Shown: positions 43,139 to 50,741 of the stretch, piece after piece | Layout: the number at the start of each line of letters is the position of its first letter | Numbering within the stretch: the stretch's first letter is position 1 | DNA from: DASVTR01 sp033855775 | GTDB lineage: Bacteria; Acidobacteriota; Blastocatellia; Pyrinomonadales; Pyrinomonadaceae | Length of the DNA: 64,000 nucleotides | Direction of reading: 5' to 3' | Assembly (NCBI GenBank): GCA_033855775.1 | Contig: JAWVFT010000141.1 | Coordinates: 5,424 to 69,423 of the forward strand | Notes under the pieces: model-generated | Databases searched by the model: none | Told to the model about the DNA's origin: nothing | The model's input: the letters and a program-made list of their open reading frames with translations, nothing else | Made by a program: the position numbers and the translations under genes

Positions 43139-44203
43139 TTATCTACGGCTCAACTCGTGAACTGCGTCAACGAGCGCGAGCACGTTGTCAACGGGAGTTT
43201 CGGGCAGGATGCCGTGGCCCAGATTAAAGATGTGGCCGGGACGCCCCGCGGCGCGTGAGAGAATGTGCGCGGCGCGGGCGCGAATGAAGTCGGGGCTGCT
43301 GAAGAGTTGAACGGGGTCGAGATTGCCCATCACGGCCACGTCGCCGAGGCTCTGCCATGCGTCGCCGAGGTCAACGCGCCAGTCTAAGCCGATACAATCG
43401 CCGCCCGCCTCCGTCATCAAGTCGAGCAGGGCGGCTGTGCCTGTGCCGAAGTGTATGACGGGAACGCCGGGAGTGATGTGCTGGATGACGCTGCGCGTGT
43501 GGGGCAAAACGTATTCGCGGTAATCGTCGCGGCTGAGGCAGCCGACCCATGAGTCGAAGAGCTGGACGGCCTGCGCCCCGGCGGCGATTTGCGCGTTGAG
43601 ATAACGGACGAGGGCGCGCGAGATTAGAGACATCATCGCGTGCCACGCGCCGCTGTCCGCGTACATCAGTTGCTTGGCGTGAACGTAGTTCTTCGACGAG
43701 CCGCCTTCGATGATGTAGGAAGCGAGCGTGAAGGGCGCGCCCGCGAAACCTATGAGCGGCACGTTTGGACGCAGCGCGCGGCGCGTCTGCCGGATGGCCT
43801 CGAAGACGAAGCCGAGCGACGAGACATCTTCGACTTCGCGCAGGCGTTCGACATCCGCCACGGCGCGCACGGGATTATGAATCAAGGGGCCTTCGCCTTT
43901 GGCGAACTCTAAATCGAGGCCCATCGGTTCGATGATTAAGAGGATGTCTGCGAAGATAATCGCGGCGTCAACGTTGAGGCGTTCGGCGGCGAAGACGGTC
44001 ACTTCCGTCGCCAGTTCGGGCGTCTTGCAGAGTTCGAGAAAAGTCGTCCTGGCGCGCACCTCTCTATATTCGGGCATGTAACGCCCGGCCTGTCGCATCA
44101 GCCAGACGGGCGTGTAGTCTACGGGTTCGCGGCGGCAGGCGCGCATGAAAGGGCTGTTGGCGAGCGCGTCGGTCGTGTGCGCCTTTTGTGCTTCGATGAC
44201 CAA
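43139..44203 (-). CDS. hemE: Uroporphyrinogen decarboxylase
   Basis: HemE removes four carboxyl groups from uroporphyrinogen III. The 354-residue sequence contains the signature VWLMRQAGRYMPEYREVR, the FADILLIIEPMGL segment with the catalytic Asp, IGFAGAPFTLASYIIEGG, and HFGTGTA and MGNLDP near the C-terminus. It is the first gene of the reverse heme cluster and is divergent from the sigma-factor gene, with about 240 bp between them holding both promoters. Confidence 0.96.
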   Translation of the reverse strand: MVIEAQKAHTTDALANSPFMRACRREPVDYTPVWLMRQAGRYMPEYREVRARTTFLELCKTPELATEVTVFAAERLNVDAAIIFADILLIIEPMGLDLEFAKGEGPLIHNPVRAVADVERLREVEDVSSLGFVFEAIRQTRRALRPNVPLIGFAGAPFTLASYIIEGGSSKNYVHAKQLMYADSGAWHAMMSLISRALVRYLNAQIAAGAQAVQLFDSWVGCLSRDDYREYVLPHTRSVIQHITPGVPVIHFGTGTAALLDLMTEAGGDCIGLDWRVDLGDAWQSLGDVAVMGNLDPVQLFSSPDFIRARAAHILSRAAGRPGHIFNLGHGILPETPVDNVLALVDAVHELSRR

Positions 44204-44445
44204 GCTGCTTCGGTTCCTCTGTTTCTATGCAGGTCGAACGCGCCGTCGAATTTGGTCGCGCAAGCGTTTCTCTACGGCGGCGTCTGCCTGCATAATAGAT
44301 TCGGGCGTTAGACATCAGACTACAACATGATGCGGCCCGGACGAAAGCAGGGACGCGGGGAGGAAGCGACGGGTCTTCGCAGTTCCGCAAAAAACTTGCC
44401 ACAAAACGGGCGCGGCTGGTGTTTACGTGTGTGAGAGCAGCAGAT

Positions 44446-45015
44446 ATGAGCGGTAGAGCCTTGACGGACTCCATGCCCCAGACAGTTGATTCAACGGCGA
44501 CGCCGCTCGGCTTCGACGATGCTTTTGTGCTGCATCATCGAGCCGTTTTTCGCACCGCCCGCGCCGTGGTGCGCGACGCGGGGCTGGCCGAAGACGTGAC
44601 GCAGGAGGTCTTTCTCAGGCTCTATCGTAACCTCGGCTCGACGCCTGCGGACGAGTTGCTGCGCCCCTGGCTGTTGCGCGTCACTTTGAACGTCGCGCGC
44701 AACACGCTGCGCGGGCAGAGTCGCTCGGCGGCGCGCGAGGAAGAGTTTGCCAGACAAACGGGCGCGGACACAGACTGGCTCACGCCCGCGCCGGAGGAAG
44801 AGTTTGAGAGACGCGCGAAGATTGAGGCGGCCAGAGCCGCGCTGGAAAAGATTAAAGAGCCGATGCGCAGTTGCCTGTTGCTGAAGCAACAGGGACTCTC
44901 GTACCGCGAGATTGCGAACACGCTGCAACTGAACGAAACGAACGTCGGCAGCCTTATCGCAAGAGGCCGGAAAGAATTTGTCAGGGTTTACGGCAAGATC
45001 GGAGCAAGCCGATGA
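44446..45015 (+). CDS. ECF RNA polymerase sigma factor
   Basis: This 189-residue sigma factor has region 2 (DDAFVLHHRAVFRTARAVVRDAGLAEDVTQEVFLRLYRNL and RPWLLRVTLNVARNTLRGQ) and region 4 (MRSCLLLKQQGLSYREIANTLQLNETNVGSLIARGRKEFVRVYG). The ATG at 44446 is chosen; a GTG at 44419 is possible but adds unhelpful residues. Its stop overlaps the ATG of the anti-sigma gene (ATGA), the usual arrangement for this regulatory pair. Its targets probably include its own operon and the secreted DUF4097 genes that follow. Confidence 0.93.
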   Translation: MSGRALTDSMPQTVDSTATPLGFDDAFVLHHRAVFRTARAVVRDAGLAEDVTQEVFLRLYRNLGSTPADELLRPWLLRVTLNVARNTLRGQSRSAAREEEFARQTGADTDWLTPAPEEEFERRAKIEAARAALEKIKEPMRSCLLLKQQGLSYREIANTLQLNETNVGSLIARGRKEFVRVYGKIGASR

Positions 45016-45923
45016 AAGAATGTCTGGAAGAGGGAACGATACAAGCTTACGTTGACGGCGAACTCTCGCCGTCGGCAGCCGAACGAGTGGCGACGCATGC
45101 GAGCGCGTGCGCGGCGTGCGCGAGCCTTTTGATCGAAGCGGAAAACGAGTTGGCGTTGCTCATGACGGCCTTCGAGCCGGAGTTGAGCCTGCCCGTGCCG
45201 TCCGAGCGTTTGCGTGAACGGCTCGACGCGGCCATCGTTGAAGCGCGCTCTCCGGCGAACGAGCCGCGCGCAACGTCAAGCCGAAGCTTGAAAGCGTGGC
45301 TCGCGTCGCTCGCGCCTTCGTTCAACTTCGCGCCGCGCCGGGCGTTGGGCTTTGCGAGTCTACTGGCGGTCATCGCCTTCGCGGCCATCTTCGCGCTGGT
45401 CGCATCGCGCCGCGCGGCTCAGCCGAACACGCTGGCCGTCGTCTCGGATGGACACAGAGAGATGAACTTGAACGCTCCGGTTCCGGGCGGCTCGAAAGAT
45501 GTCGCAACGCAAACGGGCGGCGTCGTGAACATCGTTCCGGCGAGCGGCAAACCGCTTGGCGCTCAATCGGCGCGGCGGACAGCGACGCCTTCAAGATTAG
45601 CCAGAGGCGTTGATAAAGCCGACGCTGCGCTGGTGGCCGACGCCAAGCCTTTGCCAGGCGAGGACAGTTATCTGAAGACCATCGCTTCTTTGTCGTCCAT
45701 CGTCGAGACGAACGGCGAGAATGCCTTGAAGCCGAGCTTGCGCGGCGAGTATGAGCGGAATCTAGCGCTCGTTAATCACGCCATTGACGCGACCAGGCGC
45801 AACGCGCGGCGCAACCCGAAAGACCCGGACGCCGTTGACTTTTTATACTCTTCCTATCAAAGCAAGATTGACTTGCTGAGTTCCGTCGCCGAGCAGGGCC
45901 AGATGGTCGCCGTCGCGCGTTGA
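45012..45923 (+). CDS. Zinc-containing membrane anti-sigma factor
   Basis: This 303-residue protein starts with the ZAS-type anti-sigma domain: H29, C33 and C36 in ATHASACAACASL form the Hx3Cx2C motif. A single transmembrane helix (about 117-137, LGFASLLAVIAFAAIFALVAS) separates it from a periplasmic domain (about 140-303) rich in Ala and Lys. It is expected to hold the coupled sigma factor inactive at the membrane until an envelope signal arrives. Confidence 0.92.
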   Translation: MKECLEEGTIQAYVDGELSPSAAERVATHASACAACASLLIEAENELALLMTAFEPELSLPVPSERLRERLDAAIVEARSPANEPRATSSRSLKAWLASLAPSFNFAPRRALGFASLLAVIAFAAIFALVASRRAAQPNTLAVVSDGHREMNLNAPVPGGSKDVATQTGGVVNIVPASGKPLGAQSARRTATPSRLARGVDKADAALVADAKPLPGEDSYLKTIASLSSIVETNGENALKPSLRGEYERNLALVNHAIDATRRNARRNPKDPDAVDFLYSSYQSKIDLLSSVAEQGQMVAVAR

Positions 45924-45945
45924 TGAATTGGAATTAACTGACAAC

Positions 45946-46989
45946 ATGAAATCGAAGCTTTTAAATTTGATTGTGGCCCTCGTCGCCGTCGTGGCGTCGA
46001 GCGCTTCCGTGGGCGCGCAGAAGCGTCCCGTGGAAAAGATTGAGAAGATTGACCGGACAGAGAAGCTTGAAAGGGTCGAGAAGACAAACGTCAAAGTGGC
46101 CAGAAGCGTCGGGCTTGAAGAGCAGGCGATAGCAGCCGAGCCGGGCGTCGTCATCAACCTGTGCGTGGAATCGGGCAGGATTACAATTCGCGGCAACGAC
46201 CAGCGCGAAGTCCGCGCCCACTTTCCGAAGGAGACGAAGGTTGAGTTTCGTCGCGCCGATGTCGCCGATGCTTCGTCTCCGGCGGCGCGCATCGAAGTGA
46301 TGGTTTCGGAGTCGGCGGACGAGGATGAAGGCGTGCCGCGCTTTGGTCATTGCAGCGGCTCTGCGGATTTTGAATTGGACGTGCCGCGCGGCGCGACGCT
46401 CTTTCTCAAATCTGAAACCGGCGACTTCAGCGTTGACGCGGTGGCCGAAGTACACATCTCGACCAACGGCGGCAAGATTTTCATGAGCCATATCACGCGC
46501 GCCGTCGAAGCGACGAGCACGGACGGCGATGTCTCGTTGGAAGATTCGAGCGGGCGCGTGCGGCTCGAATCCTTCAGCGGCAGCGTCGAGGCCGTCAACG
46601 TCTCCAAGGTGGCCGAGGGCGATTTCTTCAGAGCCAAGAGCCTCAGCAACGATGTCATGCTCGACAACATCAGCCACTCGCTCGTGGAGGTTTCGACCAT
46701 CAGCGGCGAACTGACGATGCGCGGCCCGCTGGCGCGCGGCGGACGCTATGACCTGCGAACCACTTCCGGCGACGTGACTATGACCATGCCCGCAGACTCT
46801 TCTTTCCAACTGCTCGCCAAAGTCTCCGAAGGCGGCGAGATTGTGACCGAGTTTCCGCTCAAATACTCAGGCGGCGTCTCAAGCATGACCTTGCTCTCCT
46901 CCGGTCGCATGGTCGGAACCTACGGCAAAGGCGACGCCACCATCAATCTCTCCTCCTTCAGCGGCACGCTGCGCTTGCGGCGACAATAA
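45946..46989 (+). CDS. Secreted DUF4097 beta-helix protein 1
   Basis: This 347-residue protein has a signal peptide (about 1-25, LIVALVAVVASSASVGAQ) and a short Lys/Glu-rich segment. A DUF4097-type repeat region follows, with turns such as SGRITIRGNDQREVRAHFPKE, TGDFSVDAVAEVHIS, TDGDVSLEDSSGRVRLES and FSGTLRLRRQ at the end. DUF4097 proteins form right-handed beta-helices and are often encoded near ECF sigma or LiaG-like systems. The order sigma, anti-sigma, DUF4097 with short gaps suggests a single operon. Confidence 0.88.
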   Translation: MKSKLLNLIVALVAVVASSASVGAQKRPVEKIEKIDRTEKLERVEKTNVKVARSVGLEEQAIAAEPGVVINLCVESGRITIRGNDQREVRAHFPKETKVEFRRADVADASSPAARIEVMVSESADEDEGVPRFGHCSGSADFELDVPRGATLFLKSETGDFSVDAVAEVHISTNGGKIFMSHITRAVEATSTDGDVSLEDSSGRVRLESFSGSVEAVNVSKVAEGDFFRAKSLSNDVMLDNISHSLVEVSTISGELTMRGPLARGGRYDLRTTSGDVTMTMPADSSFQLLAKVSEGGEIVTEFPLKYSGGVSSMTLLSSGRMVGTYGKGDATINLSSFSGTLRLRRQ

Positions 46990-46992
46990 CTT

Positions 46993-47090
46993 CAATCCAA
47001 AGTCCAAGGTCGAAAGTCTAAAGTCCAAGGTCCAAGGTCATGAGCGATACGTCTTGACTTTGGACTTTGGACCTTAGACTTTGGACTGTC
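46993..47090. repeat. Inverted heptamer array (GTCCAAA family), copy 3
   Basis: Units of AGTCCAA/GGTCCAA/AGTCTAA (46995-47038) face units of CTTTGGA/CCTTAGA (47051-47086) across a loop with ATGAGCGATACGTCTT. It lies between DUF4097 proteins 1 and 2. The stem ends next to a run of seven A residues (47084-47090 region), so it may attenuate transcription between the two. Confidence 0.9.
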
Positions 47091-47284
47091 TTGAAAAAAA
47101 AGTTGCCACAAAAAATTCGGTCGCGGTGTTTCCCTATCAGAGCGACAAAGGGACGAGCCGAAAGCGCCGCTTGCGCTTGTTTGGGAGGCGCGCGAATCAG
47201 ATGAACGCTCCGCTTTATTCACACTACAAAAGATGGCTCACGAGGGCGGCGCGGGAGACGCGCCCGGAGAGCTTAGGAGAGAAG

Positions 47285-48229
47285 ATGAGATTCAAGCTAA
47301 TCATTGCCGTGTTGATTACCGCCTCCGGTTTGACGGCTGCGCCGCAGGCCATTGACAAATTTAACGAACTCAAAAGCTCCGTCGAAAACTGGACGCGCCT
47401 CAATCTGCTGAGCGGCGTGCTGGCCGTCTCGGCGCATGAAAAGGAAGCCGTCGAAGTCGCTCTCTTTGAGCCGCGCGCCACAGCCGCCGGGCAGCCCGTG
47501 CGCGCTGCGAGCGATGACGAGTTTCGTTGGAGCGGTCGCGTCGCCGCCGGGCGCACGGTGGAAATCAAGGGCATCAACGGCAACGTCCGCGCAGAGCCTT
47601 CGAGCGCGAGCGAAGTCGAGGTCGTCGCCAACAAGCACGCCAAGCGCAGCAATCCGGCTGAAGTGCAGATTAAGGTGATTGAGCACGAAGGCGGCGTCAC
47701 CATCTGCGCCGTCTATCCGAGCAAGGACGCCAGCCGCCCGAACGAATGCGCCGTCGGCAGCAATTGGAGTTCGCACACGCACAACAACGACGTGGTGGTT
47801 GACTTCACAGTGCGCCTGCCGTCCAACTTGAATCTGGCGGCCCGCACCATCAACGGCGAAGTCGAGACGGGCGCGATTAACGGCGATGTCGAAGCCTCCA
47901 CCGTCAACGGCTCAATCAACGTCAACGCGCGCGGCTATGTCGTCGCGCAGACCGTCAACGGTTCGATTAACGCCGCGATGGGCAGCGCCGACTGGCCGCG
48001 CGCTCTGGACTTCGAGACGGTCAACGGCGGCATCACACTGAATCTCCCGGCGGCGACGAGCGCGATGGTCAAGGCCGAAACCATCAACGGCGACATCAGC
48101 ACGGATTTCCCTGTGACGATAGAAGGCCGCTTCAGTCGTCGCCGGATGAACGGCACGATTGGCGACGGCAAACATCAACTGTCGCTCAAGACCATCAACG
48201 GCAGCATCCGCCTGCTCCGTGGACAGTAA
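47285..48229 (+). CDS. Secreted DUF4097 beta-helix protein 2
   Basis: The ATG at 47285 has GGAGAG just 3-4 nt upstream; earlier in-frame codons read through non-homologous sequence. The 314-residue protein has a signal peptide (ending near AAPQA) and a beta-helical region built on NG turns, such as TINGEVETGAINGDVEASTVNGSINVNARG, QTVNGSINAAM, FETVNGGITLNL and KTINGSIRLLRGQ. The spacing between VNG/ING repeats is about 10-20 residues. It is the second of three DUF4097 proteins in this unit. Confidence 0.9.
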   Translation: MRFKLIIAVLITASGLTAAPQAIDKFNELKSSVENWTRLNLLSGVLAVSAHEKEAVEVALFEPRATAAGQPVRAASDDEFRWSGRVAAGRTVEIKGINGNVRAEPSSASEVEVVANKHAKRSNPAEVQIKVIEHEGGVTICAVYPSKDASRPNECAVGSNWSSHTHNNDVVVDFTVRLPSNLNLAARTINGEVETGAINGDVEASTVNGSINVNARGYVVAQTVNGSINAAMGSADWPRALDFETVNGGITLNLPAATSAMVKAETINGDISTDFPVTIEGRFSRRRMNGTIGDGKHQLSLKTINGSIRLLRGQ

Positions 48230-48308
48230 GACCGTCAAGCTCGAAATCCTCGCTTGCGCGGTTGAAGGAAACGACGAATTGAACATGACCCGATTTGAAG
48301 GAACAGCT

Positions 48309-50327
48309 ATGAAGATGAAACGAACTCTCCTGCTCGCGCTCGTCGCCGCCGGACTCTTGCTGAGCGTGGCCCCCGGCTCTACGGCCCAGAACTCGGAAGA
48401 GTTGCGTGAGGAATTTCACCGCACGTTTCCGCTCGCCGCCGATGGCCGCGTGACGCTCTCGACGATTTCCGGCGCGGTCAAAGTCACGACCTGGGAGCGC
48501 AACGAAATCAAGATTGACGCCGTTAAAAGAGCCTACAGCCGCGAGCGGCTCGACGAAGCTCAAATCAAAATCAACGCCAACGCTAACAGCATAGACATCG
48601 ACACAGACTATCCAGAGCGCAACTACACTTTCAACAAAAGCGACGAGCGGCGCAACAGCCTCGCCAGCGTTGACTATATTTTGACCGTTCCCAGAGGCGC
48701 GAGCATCGAGTCAATCGAACTCGTCAACGGCGACCTGAGCGTCGAAGGCTTGACGGGCGACGTGAAGGCTTCGCTCGTCAACGGACAGGTGACGGCGCGC
48801 GGCCTCGTCGGCGAAGCCAAGCTCTCGACCGTCAACGGGCGACTCGAAGCGACCTTCGACCGTCTCAGCCCGGACAAGGCTATCTCGCTCGGCTCCGTCA
48901 ACGGCCCGCTCGCCGTCACGATTCCTTCAGACTCGAACGCGCAAGTCAGGGCCAACACCGTTCACGGTTCGATTACGAACGACTTCGGGCTGCGCGTTCG
49001 TCACGGCGAATACGTCGGCAGCGATTTGGCCGGCACGCTCGGCAGCGGCGGGCCGCGCATCAAACTCGCCAACGTCAACGGCCCTATCACCATTCGTCAT
49101 GCGTCGGACGGGCGCACGCTCAGCCCCGCGACGAATCAGTTGCCTGAGAGCGGGCGCGATAATGATGACGATGCAGAAGAGAATGATGACGGCAGCGACG
49201 CTGCGGCGCGAGATGCGCGGCAGGAGGGACGACGCGTGGCTCGTGAAGCCGCCCGCGAAGCCAGCCGCGCGCAGATAGAAGCGCAGCGAGTCGCGCGCGA
49301 CACGCAAAGGGAAGGCGCGCGAGCCGCTCGTGCAGCGCAGGTTGACGCCGCGCGTGAAGCGCAGCAAGAGCGAATCGAAGCACAACGCGAGGAACGAGAA
49401 GCAAGCATTGAAGCGCAGCGTGAGGCGCGCGCGGCATTGCAGGAGAATGCGCAGGCCATCGGGGCGGCGCAGCGCGACGCGGAGCGAGCCGTGCGCGCCA
49501 GCCAGCGCGAAGTTGCCCGCGCCAGCCGCGAGGCTGCGCGCATCGCGCGTGACGCCGCGCGCGCAGACTACGCCAGCGACAGCAACGACCTGCGCCTCGT
49601 CGAGCGCGAGTCGAAATCTTTTCCGGTCAGCGGCGCTCCGCGCCTGACGCTTAACACCTTCGACGGTCGCATCAGCATTCGCTCGTGGGACAAGCCGGAA
49701 GTCATGTTGACGGCCATCAAACGCGCGGGCAACGAGCAATCGCTGCGCGGAATCACCGTCAAAGCCGAACAGCAGGGAACTGGCATCAGCGTCCAGACCG
49801 ATTACGATAAGGCCGCGAGCAGGTTGACGGACGGCGTGCGCTACACCAACGCTTCCGTCACGCTTGAACTGCTCGTTCCGCGCAACACGAACATCATCGC
49901 CACGTCCGGCGATGGCCGCGTCGAAATCGAAGGCGTCACGGGCAGCGTCACGGCGCAGACGGGCGACGGGCGCATCGAAGTCCGCGACGGCGGCGGTCAA
50001 CTGACGGCCAAGACCAACGACGGGCGCATCGAAGTCGTTGATTTCAACGGGCAGGTTGATGTCAAGACCAACGACGGGCGCATCAATCTGGACGGGCGTT
50101 TCGCCCAACTGACGGCGCGCACAGGCTCAGGCTCCATCATGCTCTCCGTGCCTACAGACCAGGATGCGACGCTTGAGACGGATGCCGAATCCGTCACGGG
50201 CGACGGCATCACGCTCGAAGAGGAAGCGGGCGCGGGCAAAAAGCTGCGACGCTTTCGCATCGGGCGCGGCGGCGCTGTCTTTCATCTGAACACGGGCGAG
50301 GGCAGCGTCTTCCTGAGAAGAAGATGA
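48309..50327 (+). CDS. Secreted double-DUF4097 protein with long charged coiled coil
   Basis: The ATG at 48309 has GAAGGA 7 nt upstream. The 672-residue protein has a signal peptide (to about 25), then one DUF4097 module (about 35-275, with LVNGDLSVEGLTGDVKASLVNGQVTARG). An Ala/Arg/Glu/Gln-rich stretch (about 280-440) is predicted to be helical or coiled coil. A second DUF4097 module (about 455-672) contains TSGDGRVEIEGVTGSVTAQTGDGRIEVRDGGGQ and NDGRINLDG. The linker consists of units like REAQQERIEAQREEREA. This architecture may span the periplasm or bridge two binding surfaces. Confidence 0.88.
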   Translation: MKMKRTLLLALVAAGLLLSVAPGSTAQNSEELREEFHRTFPLAADGRVTLSTISGAVKVTTWERNEIKIDAVKRAYSRERLDEAQIKINANANSIDIDTDYPERNYTFNKSDERRNSLASVDYILTVPRGASIESIELVNGDLSVEGLTGDVKASLVNGQVTARGLVGEAKLSTVNGRLEATFDRLSPDKAISLGSVNGPLAVTIPSDSNAQVRANTVHGSITNDFGLRVRHGEYVGSDLAGTLGSGGPRIKLANVNGPITIRHASDGRTLSPATNQLPESGRDNDDDAEENDDGSDAAARDARQEGRRVAREAAREASRAQIEAQRVARDTQREGARAARAAQVDAAREAQQERIEAQREEREASIEAQREARAALQENAQAIGAAQRDAERAVRASQREVARASREAARIARDAARADYASDSNDLRLVERESKSFPVSGAPRLTLNTFDGRISIRSWDKPEVMLTAIKRAGNEQSLRGITVKAEQQGTGISVQTDYDKAASRLTDGVRYTNASVTLELLVPRNTNIIATSGDGRVEIEGVTGSVTAQTGDGRIEVRDGGGQLTAKTNDGRIEVVDFNGQVDVKTNDGRINLDGRFAQLTARTGSGSIMLSVPTDQDATLETDAESVTGDGITLEEEAGAGKKLRRFRIGRGGAVFHLNTGEGSVFLRRR

Positions 50328-50741
50328 GAGACGAGGGACGAAGGATGAGAGCGTCGCTGTTCGTCTTGAATGGTCGCTTGTTCAAGCCTTCTTTCGCTCT
50401 CTTTGCCGGATAACAAAATGCTCTTGCGGCGCGTCTTAAAAGGCAGGCTGTCAAGAGTCAGACGGCTTGCGCCGCCGCGTTGCCGATCAGGCAAAATAAA
50501 AAGTAACCGCGAACGATTTTGCCGAAACATTGTCGCGGCGGCGGGCGTTATCAAAAAAGTAACTTGCTCTCGCAGGCTTGCTTCCCCGAATCCGGCTTAA
50601 CCGCGCATTCTTACGGTCGTAAGAAGTGGAACGCTCAGTATGAATCTAGGGACTGCTGCTTCTCGTCAGTAGTTTGTCAGGCTCAGCCCAGTCCAGCCTG
50701 AGAATGCGACGTTAGCCCGAGCACGCAGAGGAAATTTTCGC
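50328..50741. other. Intergenic spacer with dispersed repeat and operator-like palindrome
   Basis: The first 60 bp (about 50328-50388) repeat, in reverse orientation, a sequence of about 57 bp found at 3207-3263. Beyond 50400 there is an AT-richer stretch without a gene. A palindrome at 50608-50625 precedes the DUF5916 gene. No other features are clear. Confidence 0.5.
50608..50625 (+). promoter_or_regulatory. Palindrome TTCTTACG-GT-CGTAAGAA, possible operator
   Basis: Perfect 8-bp arms with a 2-bp centre lie about 117 bp upstream of the DUF5916 start codon. The short centre suits a dimeric regulator rather than an RNA hairpin. No recognised regulator is encoded alongside, except the XRE gene 6 kb downstream. 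Confidence 0.4.

Noticed and set aside
44871..45011. A longer start for the anti-sigma gene inside the sigma gene
   Set aside because: The extra 47 residues come from the sigma gene in another frame. The ATGA overlap at 45012 is the normal arrangement and aligns with the ZAS family.
48927..50108. A 393-codon reverse frame opposite the double-DUF4097 gene
   Set aside because: It mirrors the repetitive coding strand, whose Ala/Arg-rich linker leaves both strands open. It has no recognisable domain.
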